Source of the DNA: Fodinicola feengrottensis
GTDB taxonomy: Bacteria > Actinomycetota > Actinomycetes > Mycobacteriales > HKI-0501
Direction: 5' to 3'
DNA: 64,000 nucleotides
NCBI RefSeq assembly: GCF_010993775.1
Contig: NZ_WOTO01000003.1
Span: 62,001-126,000 of the forward strand
Both the position numbers and the translations under genes were made by a program. Each line of letters opens with the position of its first letter. Positions within the stretch are counted from its first letter, which is position 1. The notes beneath the pieces were generated by a model. The model was given only the letters and a program-made list of their open reading frames with translations. It did no database searches and had not been told where the DNA came from. Below are positions 29,536 to 40,295 of the stretch, one piece after another.

Positions 29536-30923
29536 ATGGCAATCTCCGAAACGGTCCACGATAGACAGACCACCGGTCGGCTTCCGCTGATAGCGGTTTG
29601 TCTCGCCTATTTCATGGTCATCCTGGACGTGACGATCGTGACGGTGGCGAACCCGAGCATCGGCGCCGCGCTGCACGCGAGCGTGACCTCGCTGCAGTGG
29701 GTGGTCGACGGCTACACGATGGTTTTTCGCCGGCTTGTTGTTGATCGGCGGCGGCTTGGGGGACCGCTACGGCGGGAAGCGGGTGTTCCTGATCGGGCTG
29801 GCGGTGTTCGCGCTTGCCTCGGTCGGCTGTGCGCTCGCGCCGGCGGCCGGCGCCCTGGTGGTGGCCCGGTTGGTCCAAGGCGCGGGTGCGGCACTGATGG
29901 TGCCGACTTCGTTGTCGCTGTTGCAAGCCTCGTACCCGGATAAAGCGAGCAGAGCGCGCGCGTACGGCATCTGGGCCGCTATGGGCGGGGTGGCCGCGGC
30001 CGCCGGTCCAGTGCTCGGTGGAGTGCTGGTGGCGGCCGTCAGTTGGCCGGCGGTGTTCTGGGTGAACGTGCCGATCGGCCTCGCGGCGTTGGTGATGGCG
30101 GCTTGGTCCGTACCGGCGCCAGCGGCCCGGCCGTCGTCCGACCGGCTGCTGCCTGAGCTGCTGGTCCAGGCCATCGGCATCGCCGGCCTGGTCGCACTGA
30201 CCGCGGCGCTCAACGAAGCCGCAGCCGCCGGCGGCTGGGCGGCGCCGGTCGTTGTCGGCCTGCTGGTCGCTGCGCTCGGCCTGATGGCTGCTTTCGTTCT
30301 GAGCGAACGAAAATCCCGGCACCCGATGGTGCCGCCCGCGTTGTTCGGCCGGGCCGAGTTCTCGGCCACGGCTGCGGTCGGCGTACTGATCAACGTCGGC
30401 TTCTACGGCCTGCTTTTCGCCGCGCCGCTGTATTTCAGCCGGATCTTCGGGTACGGGCCGCTGCTGACCGGCCTCGCGATCTTGCCGCTGTCCGCGATAG
30501 TCGCGATCGCGTCCGCGGTGTCCGGCCGGCTCACCGCGCGGCTGGGGCCGCGGATCCCGATGCTCATCGGCCTTCCGATCGGCGCGGCCGGCGTACTCGG
30601 CTGGCTGGTCGCCGCCGCCGGCACCCCGTACTGGCTGCTGGTGGCCCCGATGGTGGCGGCCGGCTTCGGCATCTCCTTCACGATGCCCGCCTCCACCGCC
30701 GCGATCATGGAAGCCGCCCCACCGGGACCGAGCGGGCGTCGCCTCCGCGGTCTTCAACACCGGCCGCCAGGTCGGCACCGCCGTCGGTGTCGGCATCGTC
30801 GGCTCCTTCATCGTCGCGAGCGACCTGATCTCCGGCCTGCACATCGGTGTCATCCTCGGCGCTTCGTGCTTCCTCGCCGCCACACTCGTCACCTTCCTCT
30901 TCGTACGCCCGCCGCGAACGTGA
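29536..30923 (+). CDS. MFS drug exporter, DHA2/EmrB-QacA type (two frameshifts)
   Basis: It starts MAISETVHDRQTTGRLPLIAVCLAYFMVILDVTIVTVANPSIG, helix 1 with the DHA2 motif D1 (LDVTIVTVANP). It changes frame near 29728 to LLLIGGGLGDRYGGKRVF, the MFS motif A loop. Motif C appears as AMGGVAAAAGPVLGGVLV. A second change near 30722 gives AGVASAVFNTGRQVGTAVGVGIVGS and the last helices, ending at 30921-30923. About 462 residues with 13-14 helices predicted by eye. It probably exports cationic or amphipathic compounds by proton antiport. No adjacent regulator is present, but a strong palindrome lies upstream. Confidence 0.87.
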
Positions 30924-31001
30924 CCTTTTCGTCGCCAACACGCCGGTGTCGACGACGAAAACGAAGAGGTAGAACCTGAGGAGGCGGGTCGATAGGGGAG
31001 C

Positions 31002-33343
31002 ATGGGCGGCGTGAAGCAGCTGCGCCGGGCGCTACCGCTGGGACCAACGGCGGCTGACCCTGGGCTGCTGACGGACGCGGAGATCCTGGCTGGCGTGCCG
31101 GACCCGCCGCGGCGGGTACGACGGCCGCTGGATCTGCTTCGGATGGGCGTCGCGGCGGGCGGGCTGGTGCTCGCGCTGCTGATCGGCCGGATCGCGGTGG
31201 TCACCACCACCGACTGGGGGGGGCGTCGCGCCGCGGTTGGTGCTGGCGGTCGCGGCGGCAGCTGGGCTCGCGCTGGCCGGTGGGATCGTGGTGGATCTCG
31301 CGGTCCGGCGGCGACTCCGGACAGTGGTGGAGGCCGCCGCCGGATTCGCCGTTGCTGGGACCGCGATGGCCCTCCTGGACCCGTCCCGGCCGCTGGAAGG
31401 CCTGGTGGCGGGCCTGGCCTCGCTGACAACCGTCGCCCAGCTCGGCCGCCGGCCCCGCTGGCGGATGGTCGCGACCGTGGTGGTCGCGCTGGTCGCCGTG
31501 GCGATGGTCTTCGTCGGCTCGGGCGTGCTGGCGGTGGTGGTCGCCCTACTGGCCGGCCGGGTCGTCGGTCTGCTCGTACGTGTCGTGTGTGGTGCGTCGA
31601 CGACCCGGCCGCGCCCGGTGGACGTACTCGCCGCCTTGCGCCGGACTGACGTCGACCCGGCTGAGCTGCGGATTCGCGAGGGCTCGCGGATGGAGGTCAC
31701 CGACTCCGCCGGGCGCCATTTACTCGTACAGATCCTGGACCGCGACCACGCCGGCGCGGTGCTGGCGCTGTGGCGCAACGCGCGCTTAAGGGAGCAGGCT
31801 GGGGCTTTCCGGTGGTGTCCCTTCGTCGTACGGTCGAGCACCGCAGCTTGATGGCGATGGCGATCGCCGCCGCCGGCGTACGCACCGAAACCCTGGTCGC
31901 CACCGCGCCGGTCGCTCCCGACGCGGCCATGCTGGTGATCGAGGACATCGGTGGCCGGCCGCTGTCCGAACTGGCCGAAGTGTCCGACGAACTGCTCGAC
32001 TCGGCCTGGCAGCAGGTCGCTCTCCTGCAGCGCCGGGCGGTCGCCCACCGCTGCCTCGACAACGTCCACCTCGTTGCACAATCGGAATCCGATTGTGCAA
32101 CCGAGGGCGGTCGTGAGCGGGTGGACATTCGGCTGACGGCCGGCGGCGTGGTCGCCGCGGACGAGGTGGCGCTCGCGATCGACCGCGCTCAGCTGCTGGT
32201 CGCCACCGGTTTACTGGTCGGCCCGGCCCGCGCGGTCGCCAGCGCCCTGCGGGTGGTCGGCGCGGGGGCGCTGACCACGGCGGTGCCGTTGCTGCAACCG
32301 ATCGTGATGCCGTCGGCCACCCGATCCGCGCTGCGCAAGGAGGACGGCCTGATCGACCGGCTGCGCGAGGAAATCCTGGCCGTGGTGCCGACCCCGCCAG
32401 CCGGTCCGGTGAAGGTCGAGCGGTTCAGCATTCGCGCGGTGGTGTCGACGGTCATCGTGATCGTCGCCGTCGTCGTACTCGTCAGCCAGGTCGCCGGCCT
32501 CGACCTCTGGTCGGTCGTACGGCACGCCGACTGGACCTGGCTGGCGGCCGGTGTGGCGCTGTCGGCGGCGCGGTTCCTTGGCGCCGGCGTTGGCCTGACC
32601 GGGTTCGTCGCGGAGCGGATCAGCCTGCGCCGGTCGGTGCTGGCCCAGCTGGCCTGCTCGTTCGTCGGACTGGCCGCACCGGCCGGCGTCGGAGTGGCGG
32701 CGCTGAACGTACGTTTCCTCGGCAAAAGCGGCGTCCCGGCGGCCCCGGCGCTGGCCAGCATCGCGCTCTGGCAGCTCGGCAGCCTCGCCGTCAACGTCTT
32801 CTGGGTGCTGGTTTTCAACCTGGTGTACGGGATCAGCCAGCCGCTGATCCCGGTGCCGCGCGGGATCGGCCTACCGGTCATTGGCGCCGCTGTCGTGCTG
32901 GTCCTCGCCGCGCTCGCGGTCCCGCGCGTACGCCGGTTCGTACGAGCGCGCGTCCAGCCGTATCTGGACCAGGTTCGGCCCCGGATGGCCTCGGTGCTGA
33001 CCCGGCCAGGCCGCGTGCTCACCGGCATGGGCGGCTTGTTTTTCCAGTCTGTCTGTACGGTTCTGGTGATGGCCGTCAGCATTCGGGCCTTCCACGGAGA
33101 AGCGTCGCTGCTGACCGTCACTTTCGTTGTGGTGGTGGGGGTTGCGCTCGGATCGGCCGCGCCAACGCCGGGCGGCCTCGGCGCGGTAGAGGCTGTGCTG
33201 GCCGCCGGCCTGACGGCCGCGCCGGGTTGAATCCGGCCACCGCGGTGTCGGCCGTGCTGCTGTATCGGCTGCTGACTTTCTGGCTGCCGGTGCTCCCGGG
33301 TTGGGTGGCCTTCGTCGCCATGCAACGCCGCGAGCTGCTGTAA
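31002..33343 (+). CDS. kinase-like domain plus LPG-synthase-type flippase membrane protein (three frameshifts)
   Basis: N-terminal 230 residues: several membrane helices (LRMGVAAGGLVLALLIGRIAVVTT, AVAAAAGLALAGGIVVDLAV, VVVALVAVAMVFVGSGVLAVVVALLAG). The middle 230 residues resemble a degenerate protein-kinase/APH fold (DAAMLVIEDIGGRPLSELAEV, VAHRCLDNVHLV). From about residue 470 comes the eight-helix flippase domain of the lysylphosphatidylglycerol synthase family (LACSFVGLAAPAGVGVAALNVRFL, TPGGLGAVEAVLAAGL). Frame changes near 31215, 31790 and 33225 must be corrected; the stop is 33341-33343. About 780 residues. It may transport or modify membrane lipids. The aminoacyl-transferase domain of MprF is absent. 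Confidence 0.8.
32074..32102. repeat. 14+1+14 palindrome inside coding sequence, dispersed copy 2
   Basis: GTTGCACAATCGGA-A-TCCGATTGTGCAAC is a perfect palindrome sharing its ACAATCGGANTCCGATTGT core with 29460-29490. It is read through in frame as VAQSESDCAT, between the kinase-like motif HRCLDNVHLV and RVDIRLTAG, where relatives have only a short loop. Confidence 0.65.
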
Positions 33344-33380
33344 CTCCGCTCGTACGGGAAACCGTAATGACAACCGGTCC

Positions 33381-33415
33381 CACATATGCGTGTTTGACTA
33401 TGTGTTGCTATAGTC
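33381..33415. promoter_or_regulatory. overlapping dyads before the CDF gene, putative metal-responsive operator
   Basis: Two inverted repeats overlap: CACATA-N12-TATGTG (33381-33404) and GACTAT-N8-ATAGTC (33396-33415). They are AT-rich against the GC-rich background and lie 41 bases upstream of the CDF start. Spaced AT-rich dyads of this kind are bound by ArsR/SmtB or MerR metal sensors; no sensor gene is adjacent. Confidence 0.45.
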
Positions 33416-33456
33416 GGCGATGGCAACAGCGCAATCCCGACAAGGTGGAGCAGGTT

Positions 33457-34376
33457 ATGGGAGTCGGTCACGGGCATGGGCACAGCGGTGGCACCGCGGC
33501 CGGTGCGCACCGTCGCCGGCTCGCTGTGGTGCTCGGCATCACCACCACGATCCTGGTCGTCGAAATCGTCGGAGCGCTCATCTCCGGCAGCCTCGCGCTG
33601 CTCGCCGATGCCGGCCACATGCTCACCGACGCGACCGGGGTGGCGCTGACGCTGCTCGCCATCTGGATCGCCCAGCGTCCGCCCAGCAGTCGGCGGACCT
33701 TCGGCTTCCAGCGTGCCGAGGTGCTGGCCGCTCTTGCGAACGCCGTTCTGCTACTGGGCGTCGGCGGTTTCGTGGTGGTGGAAGGCATTCGCCGGCTGAT
33801 CGAGCCTCCCGAGGTGGCCACCACACCGATGATCATCTTCGGGGTCGTCGGGATGGCCGCGAACGCTGTTTCGCTGCTGATTCTGGCCCGCGCGCAGGCC
33901 GACAGCATCGGGATTCGGGGCGCTTTCCTGGAAGTGATGAGTGACGCGCTCGGCTCGGCCGCCGTCGTGGTCGCCGCTGTGGTGATCGCGCTGACCGGCT
34001 GGGAACGTGCCGACGCGATCGCCTCGCTCGGCATCGGGCTGCTGATCGTGCCGCGGACGCTCAAACTTCTCAAAGAAGCCGTCGAAGTGCTGTTGGAAGC
34101 CACTCCCGAGGGCGTCGACCTTGACGACGTACGCAAACATCTCTGCGAAACTCCCGGAGTCCTGGACGTGCACGACTTGCACGCTTGGACCATCACCAGC
34201 GGCGCCCCGGTTCTCTCGCCCATGTGGTGGTCGCCAACGAGCGTTTGGAATGCGGCTCCGGCACGATCCTGGACGCCCTCCAGCGCTGCGTCTCCGGCCA
34301 TTTCGACGTCGAACATTCCACTTTCCAGTTGGAACTGGCCTGCCACGCCGACCACGAATCCGGCTCGCACACTTAA
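33457..34376 (+). CDS. cation diffusion facilitator, zinc/cobalt efflux (one frameshift)
   Basis: It starts MGVGHGHGHSGG, a short His-rich metal-binding head typical of CzcD/ZitB transporters. Six membrane helices follow. The metal sites are visible as SLALLADAGHMLTDATGVALTLLA in helix 2 and GAFLEVMSDALGSAAVVVAAV in helix 5, HxxxD in each of the family patterns being partly D-x-x-x-H/D here. The cytosolic domain has VRKHLCETPGVLDVHDLHAWTITSG. A frameshift near 34205 leads to HVVVANERLECGSGTILDALQRCV and the His-containing end CHADHESGSHT. The corrected length is about 306 residues. It probably expels Zn2+ or Co2+ against protons. Confidence 0.88.
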
Positions 34377-34523
34377 TCAGCCGGTTTTGCAGGTGACCAG
34401 ATCTAGTCCCCACCCCATGCGCACCGTTACTTTCACACCAAAGTTGGTCAACTTTGTGCGGGACCCAGCCCCGTCCGGCGCCATCGGCCGCCAGGCCGAT
34501 GTTGTCGCCCCTCCGGCAGGGGC

Positions 34524-34568
34524 GCCGGTCCTCAGACCCTGCGGTTTTTGCAGGGTCTGAGGACCGGC
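34524..34568. terminator. 19-bp hairpin downstream of CDF gene
   Basis: The arms GCCGGTCCTCAGACCCTGC (34524-34542) and their complement (34550-34568) pair perfectly around the loop GGTTTTT. It is 148 bases beyond the CDF stop and may terminate that transcript. Confidence 0.65.
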
Positions 34569-34634
34569 TCTCGTAGCCGTAGTCGACGGCGCCCGCGCCG
34601 AAGCCGCCAGAAATACAGGGCGGATCGGCAGTAA

Positions 34635-34693
34635 GCACGAGAAAACCCCACCCCGACACCGCCCTTTGGTGTCGGGGTGGGGTTTTCTCGTGC
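34635..34693. terminator. 26-bp perfect hairpin with A and T tracts, bidirectional terminator
   Basis: A perfect 26-bp inverted repeat (34635-34660 and 34668-34693) with loop GCCCTTT. The arms contain GAAAACCCCACCCC and its complement, so TTTTCTC leaves the stem on both strands. It stands between the convergent CDF gene and LAL regulator. Confidence 0.75.
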
Positions 34694-34712
34694 CTGGTAG
34701 ACGAGACGCCGC

Positions 34713-34816
34713 ACCCTCACAGAAAACGCCCTTAAGCAGGACGCTCACCTCCGCAGCAAACGCCCTTAACCAGGACGCTCACCTCCGCAGCAAACGCCCT
34801 TAAACCAACGGCGCTT
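34713..34816. repeat. 34-bp tandem repeat, about three units
   Basis: Three head-to-tail units share AAACGCCCTTAA near the centre: 34713-34746, 34747-34780 and 34781-34816, the last diverging at its end, with a weak fourth start after it. The unit boundary is ACCTCCGCAGC. It is non-coding and lies between the large hairpin and the LAL stop. There are no spacers between units, so it is not a CRISPR. Confidence 0.75.
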
Positions 34817-34857
34817 ACCTCCCAAGCAGACACCCCTTCTAACAAGAATGTCTGAGG

Positions 34858-37783
34858 TCAATGGGTGGGGGGTGAGTCAATGACGGCGGCGGCTAGCGCG
34901 GTTCTGGACTTTACGGCTAGTTTTTCCGCGGATGTTGGTGATGTGGGTTTCCACGGTACGGGGGCGAAGGCCGAGGCGGTCGGCGATTTCTGGGTTGGTG
35001 AGGCCGGCGGCGACCAGTTGGGCGATTTCGGCTTCACGGGTGGTGAGGCGAGTGCGGGCGGGCGTTTCTGGTTCGGGAGTTTTGGGCGTACGCAAGAGAT
35101 CCAGCTGAGCGTCGGCTTCGGCGCGGCGGGCCAGCAGGCCGCCTGACTCGAAAAGTTCGCCGGCGCGTTCGAGGGCGGCGACGGCGGCTTCGCGGTGATC
35201 CGGTCCAAGGGGAGCCAGCGCGCGATGCCAGCCAGCAGCCACGCATCGGCTTCGTTGGCGCGATGGTTGCCGGTCGCGAAGGCGACGGCGGCCGCTTTCG
35301 CGTACTCGGCGGCGGCCGCTGGGGCGCCGCCGAAAATGGCGATCCGGGCCCGGCTGATTTCCTGGTATCCCAGGTATTTTGGCAGGTCGACGCCGTTTTC
35401 GACGGCCTTCTCGATGATCCGCAGCCAGCCGCGGGCCTCGTCCGTACGCCCCCGGGCCAGCTCGGCAAGAACCAGGCCCTGCGCGAAAAAAAACGGTCGG
35501 TGCAGCGGATCGATCAGCGGCATTTCGGGGCCACCAAAGGCAGGGACCGCGGTGTCCAGGCAACCGACCGGGTCGCCCATGATCAGCTTCGCGAAGCCCA
35601 GCGCGCCGCCGGCCACCGCGTCGAACCAGTTCCGCCGCTCCTGCCCCGAGTCGACCGCGGTTTCGGCGGTTTTCATCGCGGCCGGGCCGTCTCGCCGAGA
35701 GACGTGCACGAGGCTGCATCGAGTACGCGACCACCCGTAGATGCTCGCTGCCGGACAGCTCGGCGGCGTCGACCGCGTCCTCGACGTAGCGCAGCGAGTC
35801 CGCGATCCGGCCCAGATCCCAGAGCGCCATGGCCGTACCAGCCAGCAAATACGTCAGCAGGTCGTGCTTTCCGGCGCGCTGGCACAGCCGCAGCCCGCGC
35901 TCCAGGTGCCGCAGCGCGGCCTCGTTCAACCCCAGGAAGAACTCGGTCCAGCCGAGCGCGGTGAGCGCCTCCAGCCAGGTGACCAGCTCGTCGTCGCTGA
36001 GCGAGTCCATTTGCTCGGCGGCCTGCCGCCGCCAGTCCAGCGCGGCCGGGATGTCCCCGACACCCATATGCGCCGCCGCGAGCTCGCATAATGCGGTCGC
36101 TTCCAGACCGCGGTCGGCGCGCTGCCGGGCGATCTCCAGGACCTCCATCATCTGGTCCCGGTCAACGCCGAAGAACTCGCCGCTCAGCACCCGCGCCGAC
36201 GCCAGCTCGACATGCAGCGCGATCAGGTGGTCGGTGGCATCACCGGGCAGCCGGCGCAGCTCGTTGACGACCAGGTCACGGGCCACCGCGGAACGGCCGA
36301 GCATGATCTCGACCCGCGAACAGGCCACCGCCGCGTCCACTCGCTGCTGGGTGCCGAATGGCAGCAGGGCCAGCAGCTGCTCGTACGCCGTCCGGCTGTC
36401 TGACAGCCGACCGGCCAGCTGGAGCGCCTTGGCCAGGTCGTCGAGCAGCTCGATCCGCCGCTCAACCTGGTCTTCGGGCAGGTTGTGCAGTGCCGCCTGC
36501 AGCCATTGGGCGGCGGTCGACGGGCTGGTCATCATGGTTACGGTGGCCGCGTTGGTGAGCAGGTGCACGGCGGCCTGGTCGCCGACCCGGGCGACCCGCA
36601 TGACGTGCGGTGCGCGGTGGGTCAGCGGCGCGCTCGCCCGGGCCAGCGCCTCGGCGGCCCGGGTGTGGGCGATCTGCTGCCAGCCGCGGCCGGCCGTTCG
36701 GTAGACCACGTCCCGTACCAGCGGATGTCGGTAGTGCATCGACTTGCCGCCGCGTTCCAACCGGATCATGTCCCGCTGGATGAGCCCGTCCAGGCCGGCA
36801 TGAGTGTCCTCGGACGTCAGATCGGCTACCTCGGCCACCTGCTGGGCGTCGAACGGGTCGTCCAGCACCGAGGCGGCCTGCGCGATCAGCCGTTGCCGGG
36901 GCGGTAGTTGCTCGAACTCGGCCCGCAGCACCGCGAGCACCGGCCAGTTCGGCGGATACTGCGGGTGCTGGCCGCCGCCGGGCCGCCGGCTGCCGCCGGC
37001 CACCACCCGGGCCAGCGCGTCGAGATAGAGCGGGTTTCCGCCGCTGCGCCGATAAAACTCGCGCGCTGGCGGCTCGCTGGCACGGCCGCGCCGAGCAGCT
37101 CGGCGGCCTCGGTCAGGCTGAGCGGGCCGAGGTCCAGCCGCAGGTCTGGCGGTGGCCCGGCTCGCAGCGCGGCGGCCAGTGGCGGTGGCAGTTGCCGCGG
37201 CCGGTACGCGAGTGCCACCAGCACGGCGGCGCGGCCGGCGGCCGGCGCAGCAAGTGCGCGATGAACTCCATCGAGGCGGCATCCGCCCAGTGCATGTCGT
37301 CGAGCGTCAGCACCACCACCCCGCGCGGCGCGGACAGCCGAGTGATCAGATCCTGGATCGCCCGGTGGGTCTGGTAACGCTCGACGCTCGCCCGGTCGTC
37401 GGCGGACTGTTCGGCGTACGACCCGGCCTCGGCGAGCGCCGGGAAGACCTCGGCGAGCAGCGCCGCCGATTCGGTGCCGACGATCCGCTCGCGATGTGCG
37501 GCGAGCGCGGCCAACTCGTCGTCGATGGCGTCGACGAGCACCGAGAAAGGCACGATGCCGGTGAGCTCACTGGCCCGCCCGGACAGCACTCGGTGTTTGC
37601 GGGCGGCCTGGCGCAGCTGGGCGAGGAACCGGGTCTTTCCGATCCCGGGCTCGCCGGTGATCTCCACCAGATGCAGCCGCGGCGACTCGGCCTCGCCGAA
37701 TGCCCGCAGCACGTCGGAGAGAGCGCGGCCAACTCCGGACCACGCCCCACGAACCGCTCGGCCCCACCAGACAGCGGTTGCAC
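34858..37783 (-). CDS. LAL-type LuxR regulator with AAA/STAND ATPase (about six frameshifts)
   Basis: ATG 37783 gives MQPLSGGAERFVGRGPELAAL. The frame then moves (near 37720) into SDVLRAFGEAESPRLHLVEITGEPGIGKTRFLAQL, with Walker A. Walker B is VVLTLDDMHWADAASMEF. Later shifts near 37225, 37065, 35705, 35180 and 34925 connect a winged-helix/TPR-like sensor region (GLDGLIQRDMIRLERGGKSMHYRHPLVRDVVY, several ALERG/ALRHLERGL repeats) to the C-terminal LuxR helix-turn-helix (LTTREAEIAQLVAAGLTNPEIADRLGLRPRTVETHITNI). About 970 residues, the usual LAL size. Inducer and targets are unknown; it is upstream of, and on the same strand as, the glp genes' terminator. Confidence 0.85.
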
Positions 37784-37907
37784 GTCTTTCCTTCACCTGC
37801 CGACGCCGTTGTCACCGGCTTTCCCCTGACATTAGCAATGCCGGCCCGGTACCCGCCTGTCGCCATATATTCCGTTAAGTCGCCGTCACTGCCCGTACCG
37901 CCCAGAC

Positions 37908-37960
37908 GTCCGCATCGACGCGATGCGTGCGCTGGACGCACGCATCGCGTCGATGCGGAC
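37908..37960. repeat. 24-bp perfect hairpin, dispersed copy 2 (terminator-like)
   Basis: The arms 37908-37931 and 37937-37960 are identical to those at 28691-28745, with loop CTGGA. It begins 20 bases past the glpK stop on the minus strand, the same relative placement as copy 1. No T run follows. Confidence 0.75.
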
Positions 37961-37979
37961 AAGAGGTGGTAACAGACGG

Positions 37980-39497
37980 TTAGTCGTCGGCGTCGACCCA
38001 GTCGAAGGTTTTCGTGACTGCCTTCTTCCAATTGCGATACTGCCGGTCGCGGTCGGCTGGTTCCATCGAGGGGTCCCATTGCTTGTCCTGGGCCCAGTTG
38101 GCGCGGATGTCGTCCTCCGACTCCTCCCAGAAACCGACCGCGAGGCCGGCCGCGTAGGCGGCGCCGAGGGCGGTGGTTTCGTTCACCACCGGGCGGATCA
38201 CCGACACGTCGAGAATGTCGGCCTGGAACTGCATCAGCAGCTCGTTGACCACCATTCCGCCGTCGACCTTGAGCGAAGTCAGCGGTACGCCGGAATCCGC
38301 GTTCATCGCGTCGATGACTTCCTTGGTCTGGAAAGCGGTCGCTTCCAGGACCGCGCGAGCCAAGTGGCCAGCGCTCACGTAACGGGTGAGGCCGACGATC
38401 GCGCCGCGCGCGTCCGAACGCCAATGCGGCGCGAACAGACCGGAGAAGGCTGGTACGAAATAGCAGCCGCCATTGTCGTCGACGCTGCTCGCCAGCTGCT
38501 CGATCTCGGCCGCCGAACTGATCATTTTCAGGTTGTCGCGGATCCACTGCACCAGCGATCCGGTGACCGCGATCGAACCCTCCAGCGCGTAAACCGTGTC
38601 TGCCGACCCGATCTTGTAACAGACCGTGGTGAGCAGGCCGTTGTCGCTCATCACCTTTTCGGTGCCAGTGTTGAGCAGGACGAAGTTACCTGTCCCGTAC
38701 GTGTTCTTCGCTTCGCCGGGGCTCAGGCACGCCTGGCCGAAAGTCGCCGCCTGCTGGTCACCCAGAATGCCGGCGATGGGTACGCCAGCGAGCACGCCTC
38801 GATCGCGTACCTGCCCATATTCCTGCGAGGAGGACTGAATTTCCGGCAGCATCGCGACCGGAATGCCCATTTCGCCGCAGATTTCCTCGTCCCAGGTCAG
38901 GGTGTCGAGATCCATCAGCAAAGTACGGGACGCGTTTGTCGGGTCGGTGATGTGCAGCCCGCCGTCCGGGCCGCCGGTCATGTTCCACAGCACCCACGAG
39001 TCCATCGTGCCGAACTTCAGGTCGCCGGCCTCGGCGCGTTCCCGGGCACCGTCCACATTGTCCAGCACCCAGCGGATCTTCGGGCCGGCGAAGTAGGTCG
39101 CGAGCGGCAGCCCGGTCTTTTGCCGATATCGCTCCTGGCCGCCACCGAGCGCGCCGAGTTCGGCGCAGATCTTGTCCGTACGGGTGTCCTGCCAGACGAT
39201 CGCGTTGTAGACCGGTTTCCCGGTCTTCACGTCCCACACCAGGGTCGTTTCGCGCTGATTGGTGATGCCCACCGCGGCGATGTCGGACGGCGAAAGGTCT
39301 GCTTTCGCGAGCGCGCCGGCGCAGACCTGCCGGGTGTTCTTCCAGATCTCCTCGGCGTTGTGTTCGACCCAGCCGGCTTTCGGGAAGATCTGTTCGTGCT
39401 CGGTCTGGTCGGAGGCGACCACCCGGCCGGAATGGTCGAAAACCATGCATCGGGTGGATGTGGTGCCCTGATCAATAGCCGCGACATACCTGCTCAT
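37980..39497 (-). CDS. glpK: glycerol kinase
   Basis: Intact 505-residue enzyme. [25 protein letters not shown] is the GlpK phosphate-1 loop. [33 protein letters not shown] binds glycerol. [36 protein letters not shown] and [21 protein letters not shown] are the FGGY signatures. It phosphorylates glycerol to glycerol 3-phosphate with ATP in the cytosol. The start lies 48 bases from the glpF stop, so glpF-glpK form an operon. A repeat hairpin follows the stop. Confidence 0.97.
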   Translation of the reverse strand: MSRYVAAIDQGTTSTRCMVFDHSGRVVASDQTEHEQIFPKAGWVEHNAEEIWKNTRQVCAGALAKADLSPSDIAAVGITNQRETTLVWDVKTGKPVYNAIVWQDTRTDKICAELGALGGGQERYRQKTGLPLATYFAGPKIRWVLDNVDGARERAEAGDLKFGTMDSWVLWNMTGGPDGGLHITDPTNASRTLLMDLDTLTWDEEICGEMGIPVAMLPEIQSSSQEYGQVRDRGVLAGVPIAGILGDQQAATFGQACLSPGEAKNTYGTGNFVLLNTGTEKVMSDNGLLTTVCYKIGSADTVYALEGSIAVTGSLVQWIRDNLKMISSAAEIEQLASSVDDNGGCYFVPAFSGLFAPHWRSDARGAIVGLTRYVSAGHLARAVLEATAFQTKEVIDAMNADSGVPLTSLKVDGGMVVNELLMQFQADILDVSVIRPVVNETTALGAAYAAGLAVGFWEESEDDIRANWAQDKQWDPSMEPADRDRQYRNWKKAVTKTFDWVDADD

Positions 39498-39545
39498 GGC
39501 TGCTGGGTTCCTCCTGTGCGGTGCCGAATCTGCGGGCCGGGTCGG

Positions 39546-40295
39546 TTACGTTGCTGAGGGCAGGATAAGGGCCAGCAGCCCGGCGAGCCCGCCACCGATC
39601 AACGGGCCTACCACCGGAATCCACGAATAGCCCCAATCCGGACTTCCCTTGCCCTTGATGGGCAACAGGAACGCGTACGCGATCCGCGGCCCGAGGTCGC
39701 GGACGGGATTGATGGCATAGCCGGTCGGGCCGCCGAGGGACTGGCCGATGCCCATTACCACGAAACTGACGCCGGCATATCCCAGCGCGGAATTGCCGAA
39801 GTGCGGTACGCCGCCGGTGGTCGCGGCCGCGCCGGGGGAGAGCAGAATCCAGCCCACCAGGACAAAGGTGCCGATTATCTCGGTCACCAGGTTCCACGGC
39901 GCGTTCCGGACGTTCGGCGCGGTGGAGAAAATCCCCAGCGTGTGCTCGTTGTCGGCGTACGTGTCGAATTGCAGCTTGTAGACCAGCCAGCAGAGGACCG
40001 CGCCGACGATTCCACCGGCGAGTTGGCCCAGTAGATAGAAAGGCGTGAGGCTCCAGGCGACCTTGCCGGCGATCGCCAGTCCGAGCGTCACCGCCGGATT
40101 CAGGTGCGCGCCGCTCGCATTCGCCATGCTGGCACCGGCGAAGACCGCGAATCCCCAGCCAAAGGTCACCATCAAGGTGCCGCCGGCGTGCCCATATGTC
40201 TTGGTAAGGGTGACATTTGCCACCACCCCGGTGCCGAGCAACACTAGAATCGCGGTTCCGATCAGCTCCCAAAGCACGATGGAGCCAGGATTCAC
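39546..40295 (-). CDS. glpF: glycerol facilitator, MIP/aquaglyceroporin
   Basis: Intact 249-residue protein with six membrane helices (MNPGSIVLWELIGTAILVLLGTGVVANV...). The first selectivity loop is SGAHLNPAVTLGLAI, and the second is GYAINPVRDLGPR, where NPA has become NPV-R, as in glyceroporins. The start is preceded by GGAGG (plus-strand CCTCC at 40302). It brings glycerol to GlpK by passive uptake, and the adjacent kinase traps it. Confidence 0.95.
   Translation of the reverse strand: MNPGSIVLWELIGTAILVLLGTGVVANVTLTKTYGHAGGTLMVTFGWGFAVFAGASMANASGAHLNPAVTLGLAIAGKVAWSLTPFYLLGQLAGGIVGAVLCWLVYKLQFDTYADNEHTLGIFSTAPNVRNAPWNLVTEIIGTFVLVGWILLSPGAAATTGGVPHFGNSALGYAGVSFVVMGIGQSLGGPTGYAINPVRDLGPRIAYAFLLPIKGKGSPDWGYSWIPVVGPLIGGGLAGLLALILPSAT

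Noticed and set aside
34713..34816. Tandem repeats that could be taken for a CRISPR array
   Set aside because: The units abut without unique spacers and there are no cas genes in the window.
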